DNA of 64,000 nucleotides from Papaver somniferum. Lineage: Eukaryota; Streptophyta; Magnoliopsida; Ranunculales; Papaveraceae. The DNA is taken from contig NC_039367.1 of assembly GCF_003573695.1 (NCBI RefSeq), forward strand, positions 163,448,542-163,512,541. The letters run 5' to 3'. Every line of letters begins with the position of its first letter. The stretch's first letter is position 1. The notes under the pieces were generated by a model. The model had not been told where the DNA came from. It ran no database searches and worked only from the letters and a program-made list of their open reading frames with translations. This document shows, piece after piece, positions 1 through 10,141 of the stretch. The translations under genes and the position numbers were made by a program.

Positions 1-1174
1 CCTTGGTATTCCAACATATGTTATTGAGGTCATTTTTGAAACTGTGTATGTATGTGCCACCATCCGTAGGGCTGGGTAAAGGCATGTATTCATCTCATCC
101 TAGAAATAAGGATAAATTAAGGATTGGGTGATGTCGTTGAAATTTGAGTTAAATGTAATTCTTAGTAATGGACTGGTGTGGTATTCCACTCCATGCTGTG
201 GTTGAAAATATATAAATCACTGATGGGTATGTATTTGGTGATTGACTAGATATGTAACATTCAGAAGCCATTCTTCTTCCTTGGCAATGACTGCATCACG
301 AGCTGAATGAAATACTCTCTTATTTTTTGTTACAGCGGTGAAAAGACATCCAAATATGATCGCTTATCACTTATCTCAATTATTTAGTTTCAGGCTATGC
401 AAACAATTGTTTTTCTTTTCCTGGACCGCAAAGATGCAAAGAGGAAGAACGTCGTTGGTAAGTATTTGGTTTCTTTTATTTAGCGGAAATTAGATAGAAT
501 TCATAATCTTGATTATGGGGTTTATAGTTGAGAAGCTTTCCTGTATCTTAGTTGAATATTATTTTGGAAGTAAATTAATTCCTTATGTTGTTTTAGTGAT
601 GGGATAATCCTTCTTCATCCCTATAATCTGTTTCTTCATGGTGCAGTACCGTTGGGCTCATGGAGTGTCGTTGGATGTAGAAAAATGTTATTAGGTGCAT
701 TGTTTGGATGATGAACTGTAAAAAGATGGTGTTGAAGACAATATTAGATGGTTTGTATCTTTATCCCCTCACCTGCAAGCTCAGTCTTCTCCTGTCTTCT
801 CCATTGAATATAATAACTTTTCAGTGTCTTGCATTAATATTTGTTTCGTTTGAATTACTCATTTAATCTCAACTTGACACTTCATGATTTTTATTACTTT
901 CTTAGTGACACCGGTTTCTTGACATTTCAGATTTTTTATAACTTTCTTTACAATTTCTGGAAATCAAAATTATGTTGATGCAGATGATTTTTTATTTTGA
1001 TAAATCAGTGGATCGGAAGAACTGTTGCGCGTAGCACATATGCAGGTATGGCAAAGCAAGCAACTACGCCTAGAGATGGTGAACCAAGTCTTATGGTGAA
1101 ACTATGGGACACTGCCAATTGAATGGGTAAATGGGATGCTTGGACTTTGAACACTTAATTATATCTGAAAGTCT
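1..1174. other. Left-edge intergenic DNA, no supported gene
   Basis: AT-rich sequence with no long open frame. Two short stretches look exon-like because they sit between AG and GTAAGT-type signals: one near 395-460 ending at a GTAAGT, and one near 1010-1120 that reads openly for about 35 codons. I do not recognise either, and neither can be linked into a gene. Confidence 0.5.
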
Positions 1175-1183
1175 TTTCAAACT

Positions 1184-4100
1184 CACAAAATTGGTCAAAA
1201 AGACCAAAACAAACATTTCCTGGATGAAACAGACTGCTAGGTTTAGATACTGTTTATATGGACATTAAACAGAAAAATACTGTTCATTTAGCCAAAAAGG
1301 ATATTTGACCTAGGAAAATAAAAACAAAAAAAATATCAATCACCTAAAATACCCCTTAACTGCCAAACGCGACCATTGAACCATGGAAAAGCGCCAGTTC
1401 CTTTGCCTGACTGATTACATAAAAACTTGACCAAAATCTAGCCTTCTAGCTTGTCTTTCAAACTGAACTTGGTCTCTTGTAAACAACATCTTCACACACG
1501 ACTGCATTCCTTGTAATTAACAACATCATAACCATTTAATCTTCAATCCCCTGTAACTCCAGCTTCCACAACTTCACTAGACACTAAGAATAAGAAGACA
1601 ATCCTTGTTCCGCACCACCTTATATCACCAGTTCTCATATTCGAACCATTATCCATCTGTAGCTGTAATGAAACCTTCTCATTCTGTGACAACATCATCA
1701 CAACTGCCAATTCCAGAGACCCATTTGTAGCTTCTTGCCTGCTATCTCAGTATCACCAGCTTCTTTATTATAGCTACCAGCTTCATTTCATTCACACATT
1801 TACTTCAATTGCCTCAGTTCAGCTTCATAGTAAACACCATCATCTTCTCTGGCCAACAGCTGCAATCTCAGTCCATGCATTATCATAACAACCTGCCATT
1901 GCTTGTACCTGCATCTTCTTGTCAATTTCTGCTCCAATCTCTGCAATATCTCCTAACATTCATCTTTCATGCTCCAGCTCCAATGCTTGGCCTGCAATTC
2001 ATACGCAATCTTCAGCCATAAACATAGAGAATCCCATTTACTCCATTTCTGTCCAAATCTCACACAGCTTTAGACACTGCATTGGATAGCACATTCATTT
2101 ACAGCCTCAACTTCATAATTAGCCATTACAACTCCGTTCAAACCATTAACTGCAGAACATTTCTTGTTCACCTGCAACATCACATTTCCATTGCAGACTC
2201 AAAACCCATTTTAACTACCATTGAAACTTCACAAAACTGCAGCCACTACTACTCCTTGTTCTTGACATCACTACCAACAAACTCAATTCAAATCCCACCT
2301 GAACCCCAATACCACCAGTTTACAGCCCAAGCCAACCTGCATCAACTCCATCACCATCTTCATTGTGTTCAAGAGCCAGCCACATCAATACAGATTCTTA
2401 ACAATCCAGACCTGTAGTTCAATAGAAACATCAAGACAACAAATTTCAGAAACCCATTTTCATGAATCTGAACCAAACCCGTTCTTAATTCATCATCATA
2501 ATCTTCCAGCAACAACAGCTCAACCTCGAGTTCATCTGTTTATCAGCAAGAACAACATCTTCTTAGTCTCAGTTTCAACTGCAACCAAGCTCGGTCCAAT
2601 CCCGCAGCTGCACCTTCAAAACGAGATGAAACTGATTTCATCCAGCATATTCCGATGAAAATACAATTATATCATAGTCTATAACTATATGAAATTAGTT
2701 TTCATCCTGCATATTTTGACAAAAAAACAATTATATTACAGTTTACAACTAGATGAAATTGGTTTCATCCTGAGTATTCTTACGAAATTAAGGTATATCA
2801 ATATGTAAGTTATATGAAACTGGTTTCATCCTGCACATTTGGCGAAAATACAACTATATGAAAGTTTACAACTAGATGAAATTGGTTTCTAGTTGAGTAT
2901 TCTAACGAAAATGGTATATCAATGAATAAATTATATGAAACTAGTTTTCATCCTGCATATTTAAAGATAAAGAACAAAAAAAAAAAAAAAAAAAAAAACA
3001 GGGTGAAATCATCTTCCACTAAGTTTTTGATTGAAACATGAGTGAAATCAATTTCATCCAGTTTCTATAAAAGATAAAGAACAAAAAAAAAAAACAGGGT
3101 GTAATCATACTACAATAACATACATATACCAGTTTGAACATGATGAAACCAGCTCAACCCAATCTAAAACAGTATGAAACCATTTTCATCCTAGTTTCAA
3201 CATGGGGGAAACCTAACTCAACCCAATCCAAAACTGGATGAAACCAGTTTCATCTAAGTTTAAACATGAGCAAAAACAAATTCAGCCCAACCAACATAGA
3301 ATGAAACCAGTTTCATCCTAGTTAAATATGGGTGAAATAAAGTTCAACCCTATATTGAATTAGATGAAAATGATTTCATCCTGGTTAAAACATGGATGAA
3401 AACAAATTTTACTCAATCTTAGAAAGGATTAAACTGGTTTCATCCTAGTTTAAATTTTATGAAAAGAAATTCAACTCAATTCTAAAGCAGGATGAAACTA
3501 GTTTCATCCTATTTTAAACTTGTATCAAAACAAATTCAAAAGGGATGAAATCAGTTTCATCACCAGCAAACATGGATGAAAGAAAATTGAACTAAATCTA
3601 AAACATAATGAAACCGATTTTGAATAAAATATAACTTTTTCTTCTCTTTAGTGCATCTAGGTATATGAATTCAATCAATTTTGTAAAATGGAATGTATAC
3701 AGAGGCAATATAATTATTGAAACAAGTTTCAACCTACTTTAAATCAGCTGAAACTGCAGACTAAACATGGATGAAACCGGTTTCATCCTGGAATCAACAC
3801 AATTTCACATCACAGAAACCAATTTCGCAGCATACACGCTGATTTCGTAACAAATTTCTCATTGACAACAATTTTGACCAAATTTAATTGAACCTAGATG
3901 GATGATTCCAGATTCGTCCAATTTTAAATGGGTAATAAGTAAAATTGCCCTAATCTTGAGCATGGGATAAGATTAGGGAGAAATAATGAAGCAGGTGAAT
4001 CCAATTTCAAAATCAGTAACAAAAAATGAAACGAAAGAAAACCTAAAATTTGTAGACAGAAATAGTAATAACCCTTTTTGTGGTGGCGATTAAGAGAAGA

Positions 4101-4474
4101 TTTGATCCGGGTTTTTGGTGGTGGTGGTGATAAATACTTCTGATTGAGTCGACTTGGTGTTGATACTGACGAGGATTTTTGGTGTGGTGGAATTGGTGGT
4201 GGTACTGATGGTGGTGATGAAATTTTTTTGAAGAGAGAGTTTGATTTTCCTAGGTGGTGATGGCGGCGATGGAGAACGAGAGCTGGTAGCTTTTCAGATC
4301 TGGTTTTTGTTCGACGAAGAAGACGAGAAGAAATGATGTCAAGTAATGTGATATGAAGGGTAGTATCGTCTCTCCACATTAAAAGATTCTTTTGTTCATT
4401 TGACCCAGGCCGAATTCCTACCACTCCATTTGGCCCAGAAAAAATGTCTTTTTGGCTATATAGCTGATTTTCTG
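1184..4474. mobile_element. Non-autonomous Mutator-like element, 3.3 kb
   Basis: The left end begins CACAAAATTGGTCAAAAAG and the right end finishes GATTTTCTG. They are flanked by near-identical 9-bp direct repeats, TTTCAAACT (1175-1183) and TTTCAAATT (4475-4483), the target duplication size of the Mutator superfamily. Both termini match two short elements at 37706-38014 and 52834-53138, which also have 9-bp duplications and end CATTTTCCG, so the three form one family. The interior has no transposase. It holds a CA/CT-rich stretch (about 1400-2660), a palindromic minisatellite (about 2630-3800) and a GGTGGTGATGG-rich segment (about 4080-4330) that could be a captured 5' end of a host gene on the plus strand. 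Terminal inverted repeats are imperfect, so the superfamily call rests mainly on the duplication length and the three-copy comparison. Confidence 0.75.
2630..3800. repeat. Palindromic minisatellite, core GGATGAAACYRGTTTCATCC
   Basis: More than a dozen copies of a 20-bp self-complementary core, spaced roughly 60-65 bp, with clear examples near 2760, 2820, 3235, 3300, 3370, 3435, 3495, 3550 and 3775. Each core can fold on itself (GATGAAAC pairs with GTTTCATC). Spacer sequences vary, with recurring TTCAACCCAA-type and ACATGGATGAAA blocks. A poly-A run of about 22 lies near 2976. The same core occurs once or a few times in the two short relatives at 37706 and 52834, so it belongs to the element family and was amplified in this copy. 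Confidence 0.85.
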
Positions 4475-4483
4475 TTTCAAATT

Positions 4484-5116
4484 TTGTGTTGGTTGTCTTT
4501 CACTAAATTTACGAACTTCTGTACAGAATTTTCAACTTGATGGAAGAACATGCTATGCTGCGATATGATAAGTTTCATTTTCTTTTTTTCCGCATCAACC
4601 TGTTCACTCTTCCAACCAAAAATCATTTTTTTAATGATACTATCATTTATTGGTCTAGATAGCGGAGTTATTGGCAGGGTTAGTAATTATTTGTTATGAT
4701 CTGCAAATTTTGATTGTCAATGTACTCAGAATCAGTAATGGTGCTTATTAACATTCAACTGAGCTATTGAGGATGTAGAATCCAATGTATTTTTTGCAAC
4801 AGGTAATATTCTTTGGGCATATAGTTTTGATGTATGATTTTGGAGTTTCTATGTTTATTGGCATTGTCCGTAGTCTCTTACGTAGTGGAAATTTGATTAT
4901 CAGGTTCCAAACTTATGTTGCAATGGTGATGCTCACGTCATATTGGTTCTTAAAGGCAACAAAGATCGAAAGAACCAAAGGGTGCGAATCAGTGTAATGG
5001 AAAGTCAGTGTCTCTGTGTCTGTGTAACTCTCAACTCACTCAACACAAAATTTGTAATGTTGGTTGTAATGATTTGTTGATCTAGATTGTTGTTTCATGA
5101 GATAGCATATTAATGC
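4484..5116. other. Intergenic DNA with one unassigned exon-like stretch
   Basis: No complete gene. A stretch at about 4903-5010 follows an AG acceptor-like site and reads openly for about 35 codons (start VPNLCCNGDAH). I do not recognise it. It may belong to a gene fragment carried by the Helitron whose 3' end is at 8789, but the 5' end of that Helitron was not found. Confidence 0.35.
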
Positions 5117-5121
5117 ACATA

Positions 5122-5329
5122 TGTTAAGGATCGAGCAACAGAGAGGAGAGCATAAACGCGGAACATTAAAAGACTACATTGATAATAATCTTGGTGTATC
5201 TTTCTCATTAATTCTTCAAGATATTTATACAATCACAAGACTTGGTTCTCAAGACAATTCGTAATATAACTCTCACAAGTTAAAGTGCATATCTCCTAAA
5301 TATAGACTCTCATATATTATTCCCTAATA
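5122..5329 (-). repeat. 3' LTR of the 2.7-kb non-coding LTR element
   Basis: 208 bp. In element orientation it starts TATTAGGG and ends CCTTAACA. It differs from the other LTR at a handful of positions by eye. Confidence 0.9.
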
Positions 5330-5429
5330 CCCTCCCTCAAGATGGAGCATTTAGATCACGAATGCCCATCTTGGACAAAATAAATTTAAACTGAGCTTTC
5401 CCTAACATTTCTGAAAAATTCTGCCAATT

Positions 5430-5905
5430 CGGTCCTCATCGTAGTTTAAGGACATTTACGGTCCTCATCTTCGTAGTTTTAGGACATCTCAGTCCCCTTC
5501 GTAGTTTTAGGACATGTCGGTCCCATCTTCATAGTTTTAGGACATCTCAGTCCCCTTCGTAGTTTTAGGACATCTCGGTCCCATCTTCATAGTTTTAGGA
5601 CATCTCGGTCCCCTTCGGAAGTTTAAGGACATTACGGTCCCAATGGAAGTTTAAGGACATTACGGTCCCAATAGTAATTTAAGGATATTACGGTCCCAAT
5701 TGTAGTTTTTGGACATTGCGGTCCCCGTGGAAGTCTAAGGACATTCCGGTCCCAATCGTAGTTTTTGGACATTGCAGTCCCAATCATAGTTTTTGGACAT
5801 TTCGGTCTCATCTTCGTAATTTAGGGACATTATGGTCCTCTTCGTAGTTTAGGGACGTTACGGTCCCCTTCATAGTTTTTGGACATTGCAGTCCCATCTT
5901 CAAAT
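5430..5905. repeat. Tandem array, unit about 35 bp (GGACATTNCGGTCCC..GTAGTTT)
   Basis: About a dozen degenerate units of the form 'GGACATTACGGTCCCAATCG' followed by 'TAGTTTTT', lying just inside the 3' LTR of the non-coding LTR element. Each unit contains a short GGACnnnnCGGTCC near-palindrome. Confidence 0.85.
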
Positions 5906-7643
5906 TTCTTTTCACCTACTTGTAGTATTTCATCACCGAGCATCATTGCTCATCTTCTATTTTATCTTCTCTTCACTTCGCAAGCACGTGTTGCTTTATC
6001 TTCGTGATCACAACTTTGCGTTGTTATGATGTTCTCTAGGATTTTAACCGATTGTTGTTGTTGTTTCTCTCATCACTTCTTGGTGATTACTTATCTCATA
6101 AAATCACTTGCAATACCTTTTCTTCGACATCCAAATCCAAGACATATATGTCTTTCATAGTCATCTCAACTTCCAGAAACGTTCTTCACTTGTAACCATT
6201 CATCTGTAACTGACCTACAGACAACATCAATGACAACCACTTCCTTGGCTGCTTTCTCTGTTTGAAAACTCACCTGAATTCATCATAAACTCGAGTTTCG
6301 AATTCTTCTTTACTCTTTCGAGGACACCACAGATAGCAGCAAACACTCTCCGGAAGTCTGCATCATAAACAACCATCTCTCAATCTCCTCTGTCAAACTC
6401 CATTACAGGCTAGAGCTCCATTCAAACTCGAAATTTGAACCTTCTCTGTTCACAACTCTATTCATCGTTAGCAGCATTACCATCATCACTCACTTCCATC
6501 TCGTATTACAACATCATTGCATTAATAATCATCATTCTTGTCGACTGCAATATTCTCTCTGAGTTTCTCACTCCGTCGCATCACTTCAATTATCAACTTC
6601 ATCGAGAATAATGACAACATCACTGACCAACACTTATTCATCGTCACTGCAGCCTCATTCATCATCAACCCGAGCACTAAAGCAGCAGCACTTAGCTCCA
6701 ACTCCGTCAATGCAGTCAATACTCGACTACATAAATCACCATCTCCATCTTTGTTTCACCTACGCGTCACCGTCGATCAATGACTGTGGCAGTAGCCATC
6801 AATCTATCACCGAGAACATCCTTTGCAATACTACTGCCATTCTCGAGATTCAGTTCAGCTCATAGTTTTCATATTCCATTTCACGAGAATCATCAGCTCT
6901 GCCACCTCCCTGTATAGCTCGTTACTCCGTTAATATTTGTATGTTCCGAGCTCTTCGAAATTGACAGCAAACAACCATCGATCACCACTTTCCTTGTTTC
7001 ATGTTCACAAAAACAGATCTAAATCTTTATCCCTTGTCTTAAAACACCGATGAGACCCACTGAACCATGGAAAACTAGCGACCAGTACCAAGTCCACCAC
7101 AGCACATCATCATCTTCTGATCCAGTCACCATCAACTCGTTAGAGTTCTTCACACTTTCTCGAGCCCATAACAATTCTACATCTTCTTCTTAGCAACCAC
7201 CGTATCTTTGCAGGATTTGCTTGATCAAACGTCACCAAATTAGGGCAACAGATTCCATAATCTCCTCATCTTTACTGGCGAGAGTCAATAACAGCATACC
7301 CGATCCCCTACTCCTTGTCAAGCAGTTTCAATAACCATGGCCGCTTATAACTTCTTCATCTGAACATCACGAGATCTTGGCTTCGAACTCAAGTCATAAC
7401 CCTAGCCAACAAACCACTCTTTATTTTCTTTCTTTCTTCTTGTTATAAAACTATCGAATCACACGAACACAGCTTGGCAGGTAACAAGTTTTGGATATAA
7501 GATTAGGGCACCTCACGTCTTCTTCACAAATAAGATCAGAACTATTTTTTTTTCTTTTTCCGACTTCTTCTCGTTATCGCAACTTTTCAAACTTTTCACA
7601 AAAACATCTCACTTCTCTTCCTCTCCTCTCTCCCTCTCACCTT
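5906..7643. other. Internal non-coding body of the LTR element
   Basis: C/T- and CA-rich on the plus strand. Short open frames here (for example 6538-6783 and its antisense) have low-complexity Ser/His/Thr composition and no domain. I see no gene. Confidence 0.6.
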
Positions 7644-7655
7644 GCTCTGATACCA
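7644..7655 (-). other. Primer-binding site, initiator Met tRNA type
   Basis: Minus strand TGGTATCAGAGC, immediately 3' of the right-hand LTR. Confidence 0.9.
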
Positions 7656-7863
7656 TATTAAGGATCGAGCAAGAGAAAGGAGAGCATAAACGCGAAACAT
7701 TAAAAGACTACATTGATAATAATTTTGGTGCATCTTTCTCATTAATTCTTCAAGATATTTATACAATCACAAGACTTGGTTCTCAAGACAATTCCTAATA
7801 TAACTCTCACAACTTAAAGTGCATATCTCCTAAATATAGACTCTCATATATTATTTCCTAATA
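7656..7863 (-). repeat. 5' LTR of the 2.7-kb non-coding LTR element
   Basis: 208 bp, directly followed in element orientation by the primer-binding site TGGTATCAGAGC. Its 3' terminal CA has decayed to TA. Confidence 0.9.
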
Positions 7864-8169
7864 ACATATAAAGAACAAGAGGTTTTAACAATTAATAAGG
7901 ATGCTAAATATGTTGCAGAACTGGAAACGAAAGAAATATCTTGGACAATGGATGATGTAAATTGTCAAGCAGAGAGATCAACTGTTGGTTATGTTTTGAG
8001 TCCATGTATTACAAGGTTTAAAGTAAAACAGGTTTAGACACCTCTTTTCACGTAAGGTAAACAATTTAAGACCAAGTTTACACTTTTGTGCATATTATAC
8101 TTCTCCGCAAGTTCATATTCTGAAATGTATCTTTGGAATGCATGCCTCACTAACCCATTTCAGTTAAAA

Positions 8170-8360
8170 GAAAAGAAGGGACGGGGCGAGGCGAAGCGAA
8201 GCCGAGCCACACTAAAATCAAAAATCATAAACGACGGGGCGAGGCGTATCCGAGACACACCAAATCAAAAATGCATCACGACGAGCGAGGCAAAGCTGCG
8301 CGACACCAAATCAAAAATGTATAGAGACGGGGAGAGGCAAATCCGAGCCACACCAAATCT
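8170..8360. repeat. GC-rich tandem repeat in Helitron
   Basis: Four units of about 46-56 bp, each with GGGGCGAGGCGAAGCCGAGC-like sequence then CACACCAAATCAAAAAT. Related, more degenerate units occur at 8610-8715. The base composition is sharply different from the AT-rich surroundings. Confidence 0.8.
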
Positions 8361-8751
8361 TTGTGTGCCTTTTTTTCTTAACTTTTACAAGCTGAAAAGG
8401 ACGGAGACGTAGATGTGCCTATAGAATGCGCATTAGCAGAGTCGGAAGATGAAAATACCAAATACTTTGAAGATATTATCGCATTGGCAGAATTGAGTGT
8501 GTCACAAATAATGTTACATTTATTTTGGTTCCATTTATATGAATTTGTAAAAATTATTTTTAGTTCAGATTGGATTTACAAAGTTAGACGATAGTCTAAA
8601 CCGACATAAGTGATGGTAAGGCGAAGCCAAGCAATCCCAAATCAAAAATCCTAAGCGACAGGGCGAGACGAAGCCCATCCAAACATGCATCGGGGTGAGG
8701 CAAAGCCACATTACACTAAACCAAAAATATGATAAAAAAGAGGAAGGTTTT

Positions 8752-8789
8752 CGTGTCCGCCCGGTGCGTAGCACGGGCACAAAATCTAG
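8752..8789 (+). other. Helitron 3' terminus: hairpin plus CTAG
   Basis: Stem-loop made by GCCCGGTGC and GCACGGGC (one bulged base) followed about 7 nt later by CTAG at 8786-8789 and a host T. This is the diagnostic rolling-circle terminator arrangement. Confidence 0.8.
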
Positions 8790-8790
8790 T

Positions 8791-9071
8791 CAATATCTAA
8801 CCTCCGAACGAAACCCGTGGTTTTCATTTTCTTTGTGGTTGTACCTCTAGTCTGGTAGGCTTGTTAGTTGTTACGTTTGTTCCTATAAAAAAAATTGTTC
8901 GCTTGTACCTTCTCTTCTATCTTTTTAATTAAATTCTTTCTCTCGTTACCAAAAAAAAAAGAGAAGATGCATTTTTCACTATGTGGGAATATGAAATTTG
9001 AGTTGCGTTTTTCACTATGTGGGAATAATGAAATTTGAGTTGCGTTTTTGAATTCATTTAATTCAGTTGTT
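8791..9071. repeat. Copy of the local duplicated non-coding block
   Basis: Contains the block 'ACCCGTGGTTTTCATTTTC...GTACCTCTAGTCTGGTAGG' (GTACCTC at 8841). It recurs at 15575, 24535 and 38549. No gene seen. Two near-identical copies of TTTTTCACTATGTGGGAAT (about 8971 and 9006) lie side by side. Confidence 0.75.
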
Positions 9072-9076
9072 TGTCA

Positions 9077-9696
9077 TGTTAGACTTTATGTTGGTTTAGC
9101 AACAAATCATGCTTAATTTAAGTTAATCTATGATTAGTTCTAATCTAAGCTGGTTCAAGTATATGCCAGATTAAGGAAAGATTAGAGTTAAATTAAGGAA
9201 TTAATATTAGCTTAAGGATAGCTTAGGTGTCATGTTGACTAACCATGGCTCACCTAGTGAGGTGTCATCCAACTAATGATGGACAGGTTGGATGACACAT
9301 AGATATCAAGTGATGACTAATCCCTCTTCTAACCTCTTGTATATATCCAGAATTTCGTGAGTTACCATTACGTAAGCAAGAGGAAATGGAAGTAGAAGCT
9401 AAGTCATTGACCTATTCTAATTCTGTGATGCTTTTATTTTCTTCTGCTGAATTGTTAAAAGGTGTTTGTATCTCAGTTGATTGTTCTTACTAATACAACC
9501 ATATGAATGTTATAGCTAAGTCAGAACTATCAGGGTGATCCATTCAAGATTAGTATGTGCTAATAGCTCTGCATAAGGTGATTTCTAGTTTGTTGAGCAT
9601 GCTAATACTAGGGTTAAGAATGTTCTCAGCATAAGGATAATCATATGATCATGTTTAAGTCTAATGAATGACGATTATGAAGCTGAAATTCCAACA
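9077..9696 (+). repeat. Left LTR of the FEN1-carrying element
   Basis: 620 bp, TGTTAGAC...TTCCAACA. Contains a GTGTCATCCAACTA..GGTTGGATGACAC inverted repeat near 9261-9298 and a TATATATCC stretch near 9340 that could be its promoter. Confidence 0.9.
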
Positions 9697-9841
9697 TTCT
9701 ACTTCTGTGTCCTCTTGCTTATTTCATGTTCTACAACTAGGGCATATACGGAATTATGTTTCTGGTTTAGCTACATATAAGCATATTCTTATTAGTTGTG
9801 TGTTACTTCCTCTTGGATAGTTTAATACACAAGATGTAAAG

Positions 9842-10141
9842 GTGACCAAGCAACAGAATGACGACTGCAAAGTGCTTATACAATTCATGGGCTTACCAGT
9901 ATTTCAGGTTGCATCTGAAGCTGAGGCGTTGAAGAAAAAGATTGCCCTAAAGTTTATCTGCCAGCATAGTTCTATAGTAAAAACTTCACTGGGAATTGGA
10001 TGTATGAAGAACAACATAAACAAACAGAGGTATCATATACCTGAGAATTGGATGTATGAAGAAGTTCACTGGATGGATACATCCTACCACTGGTTGATGT
10101 TTTTTATTCTCCAAGACCGAAATCCATACTACTGGAAATGA
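9842..10141 (+). pseudogene. FEN1: Captured, internally deleted flap endonuclease 1 (FEN1) fragment
   Basis: The frame opens with TKQQNDDCK, then MGLPVFQVASEAEAL, which matches the plant FEN1 segment where the KQHNDDCK..MGVPV..APSEAEA motif supplies metal-binding Glu residues. It then jumps directly to ALKFICQHSSIVKTSL and NINKQRYHIPENW, which correspond to FEN1's later ALKLIRQHGSI..and..ERYQIPEDW helices. The intervening catalytic stretch (DMDSLTFG, SGCDY region in the family) is missing. A short duplicated GGATGTATGAAGAA block interrupts the second part. FEN1 normally removes 5' flaps in DNA replication and repair; this remnant cannot. It lies inside an LTR element, so it is a transduplicated host gene piece, probably from several spliced or deleted exons. 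The reading is from recalled family motifs, not an alignment. Confidence 0.72.

Larger units (their letters stand above)
5122..7863 (-). mobile_element. Non-coding LTR retrotransposon, 2.7 kb (copia-like signals)
   Basis: Two 208-bp direct repeats (5122-5329 and 7656-7863), nearly identical, are flanked by a perfect 5-bp target duplication ACATA (5117-5121, 7864-7868). Next to the right repeat, on the minus strand, is TGGTATCAGAGC (7655-7644), which complements the 3' end of plant initiator methionine tRNA and is the usual copia primer-binding site. Next to the left repeat the minus strand reads TTGAGGGAGGG (5340-5330), a polypurine tract. Together these fix the orientation as minus. The 2.3-kb interior has no gag or pol and no frame longer than about 80 codons, so it depends on proteins from elsewhere. 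LTR similarity suggests a fairly recent insertion. Confidence 0.9.
7869..8789. mobile_element. 3' part of a Helitron, with GC-rich repeats
   Basis: The segment ends in a classic Helitron 3' terminus: a GC hairpin GCCCGGTGC-GTA-GCACGGGC followed by ACAAAAT and CTAG, then host T (position 8790). Helitrons leave no target duplication and insert between A and T, which fits. Upstream lie repeats of GACGGGGCGAGGCGAAGCC / CACACCAAATCAAAAAT at 8170-8360 and 8610-8715. An open stretch at about 7878-8025 (start EQEVLTINKDAKY) and another at about 8400-8510 look exon-like but are not recognised; they may be captured host exons. The 5' TC end was not located, and the LTR element at 5122-7863 may have inserted into the Helitron. 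The start given here is only a lower bound. Confidence 0.65.

Noticed and set aside
1809..2658. Overlapping plus-strand open frames rich in His, Gln, Ser and Thr
   Set aside because: Low-complexity CA/CT-rich DNA inside the MULE-type element, no domain, several frames open at once; composition, not selection, explains them.
3924..4424. 166-codon minus-strand open frame
   Set aside because: Antisense of GGTGGTGATGG-rich sequence, Pro/Ser/His low complexity and no motif. The plus strand looks more like a captured gene leader.
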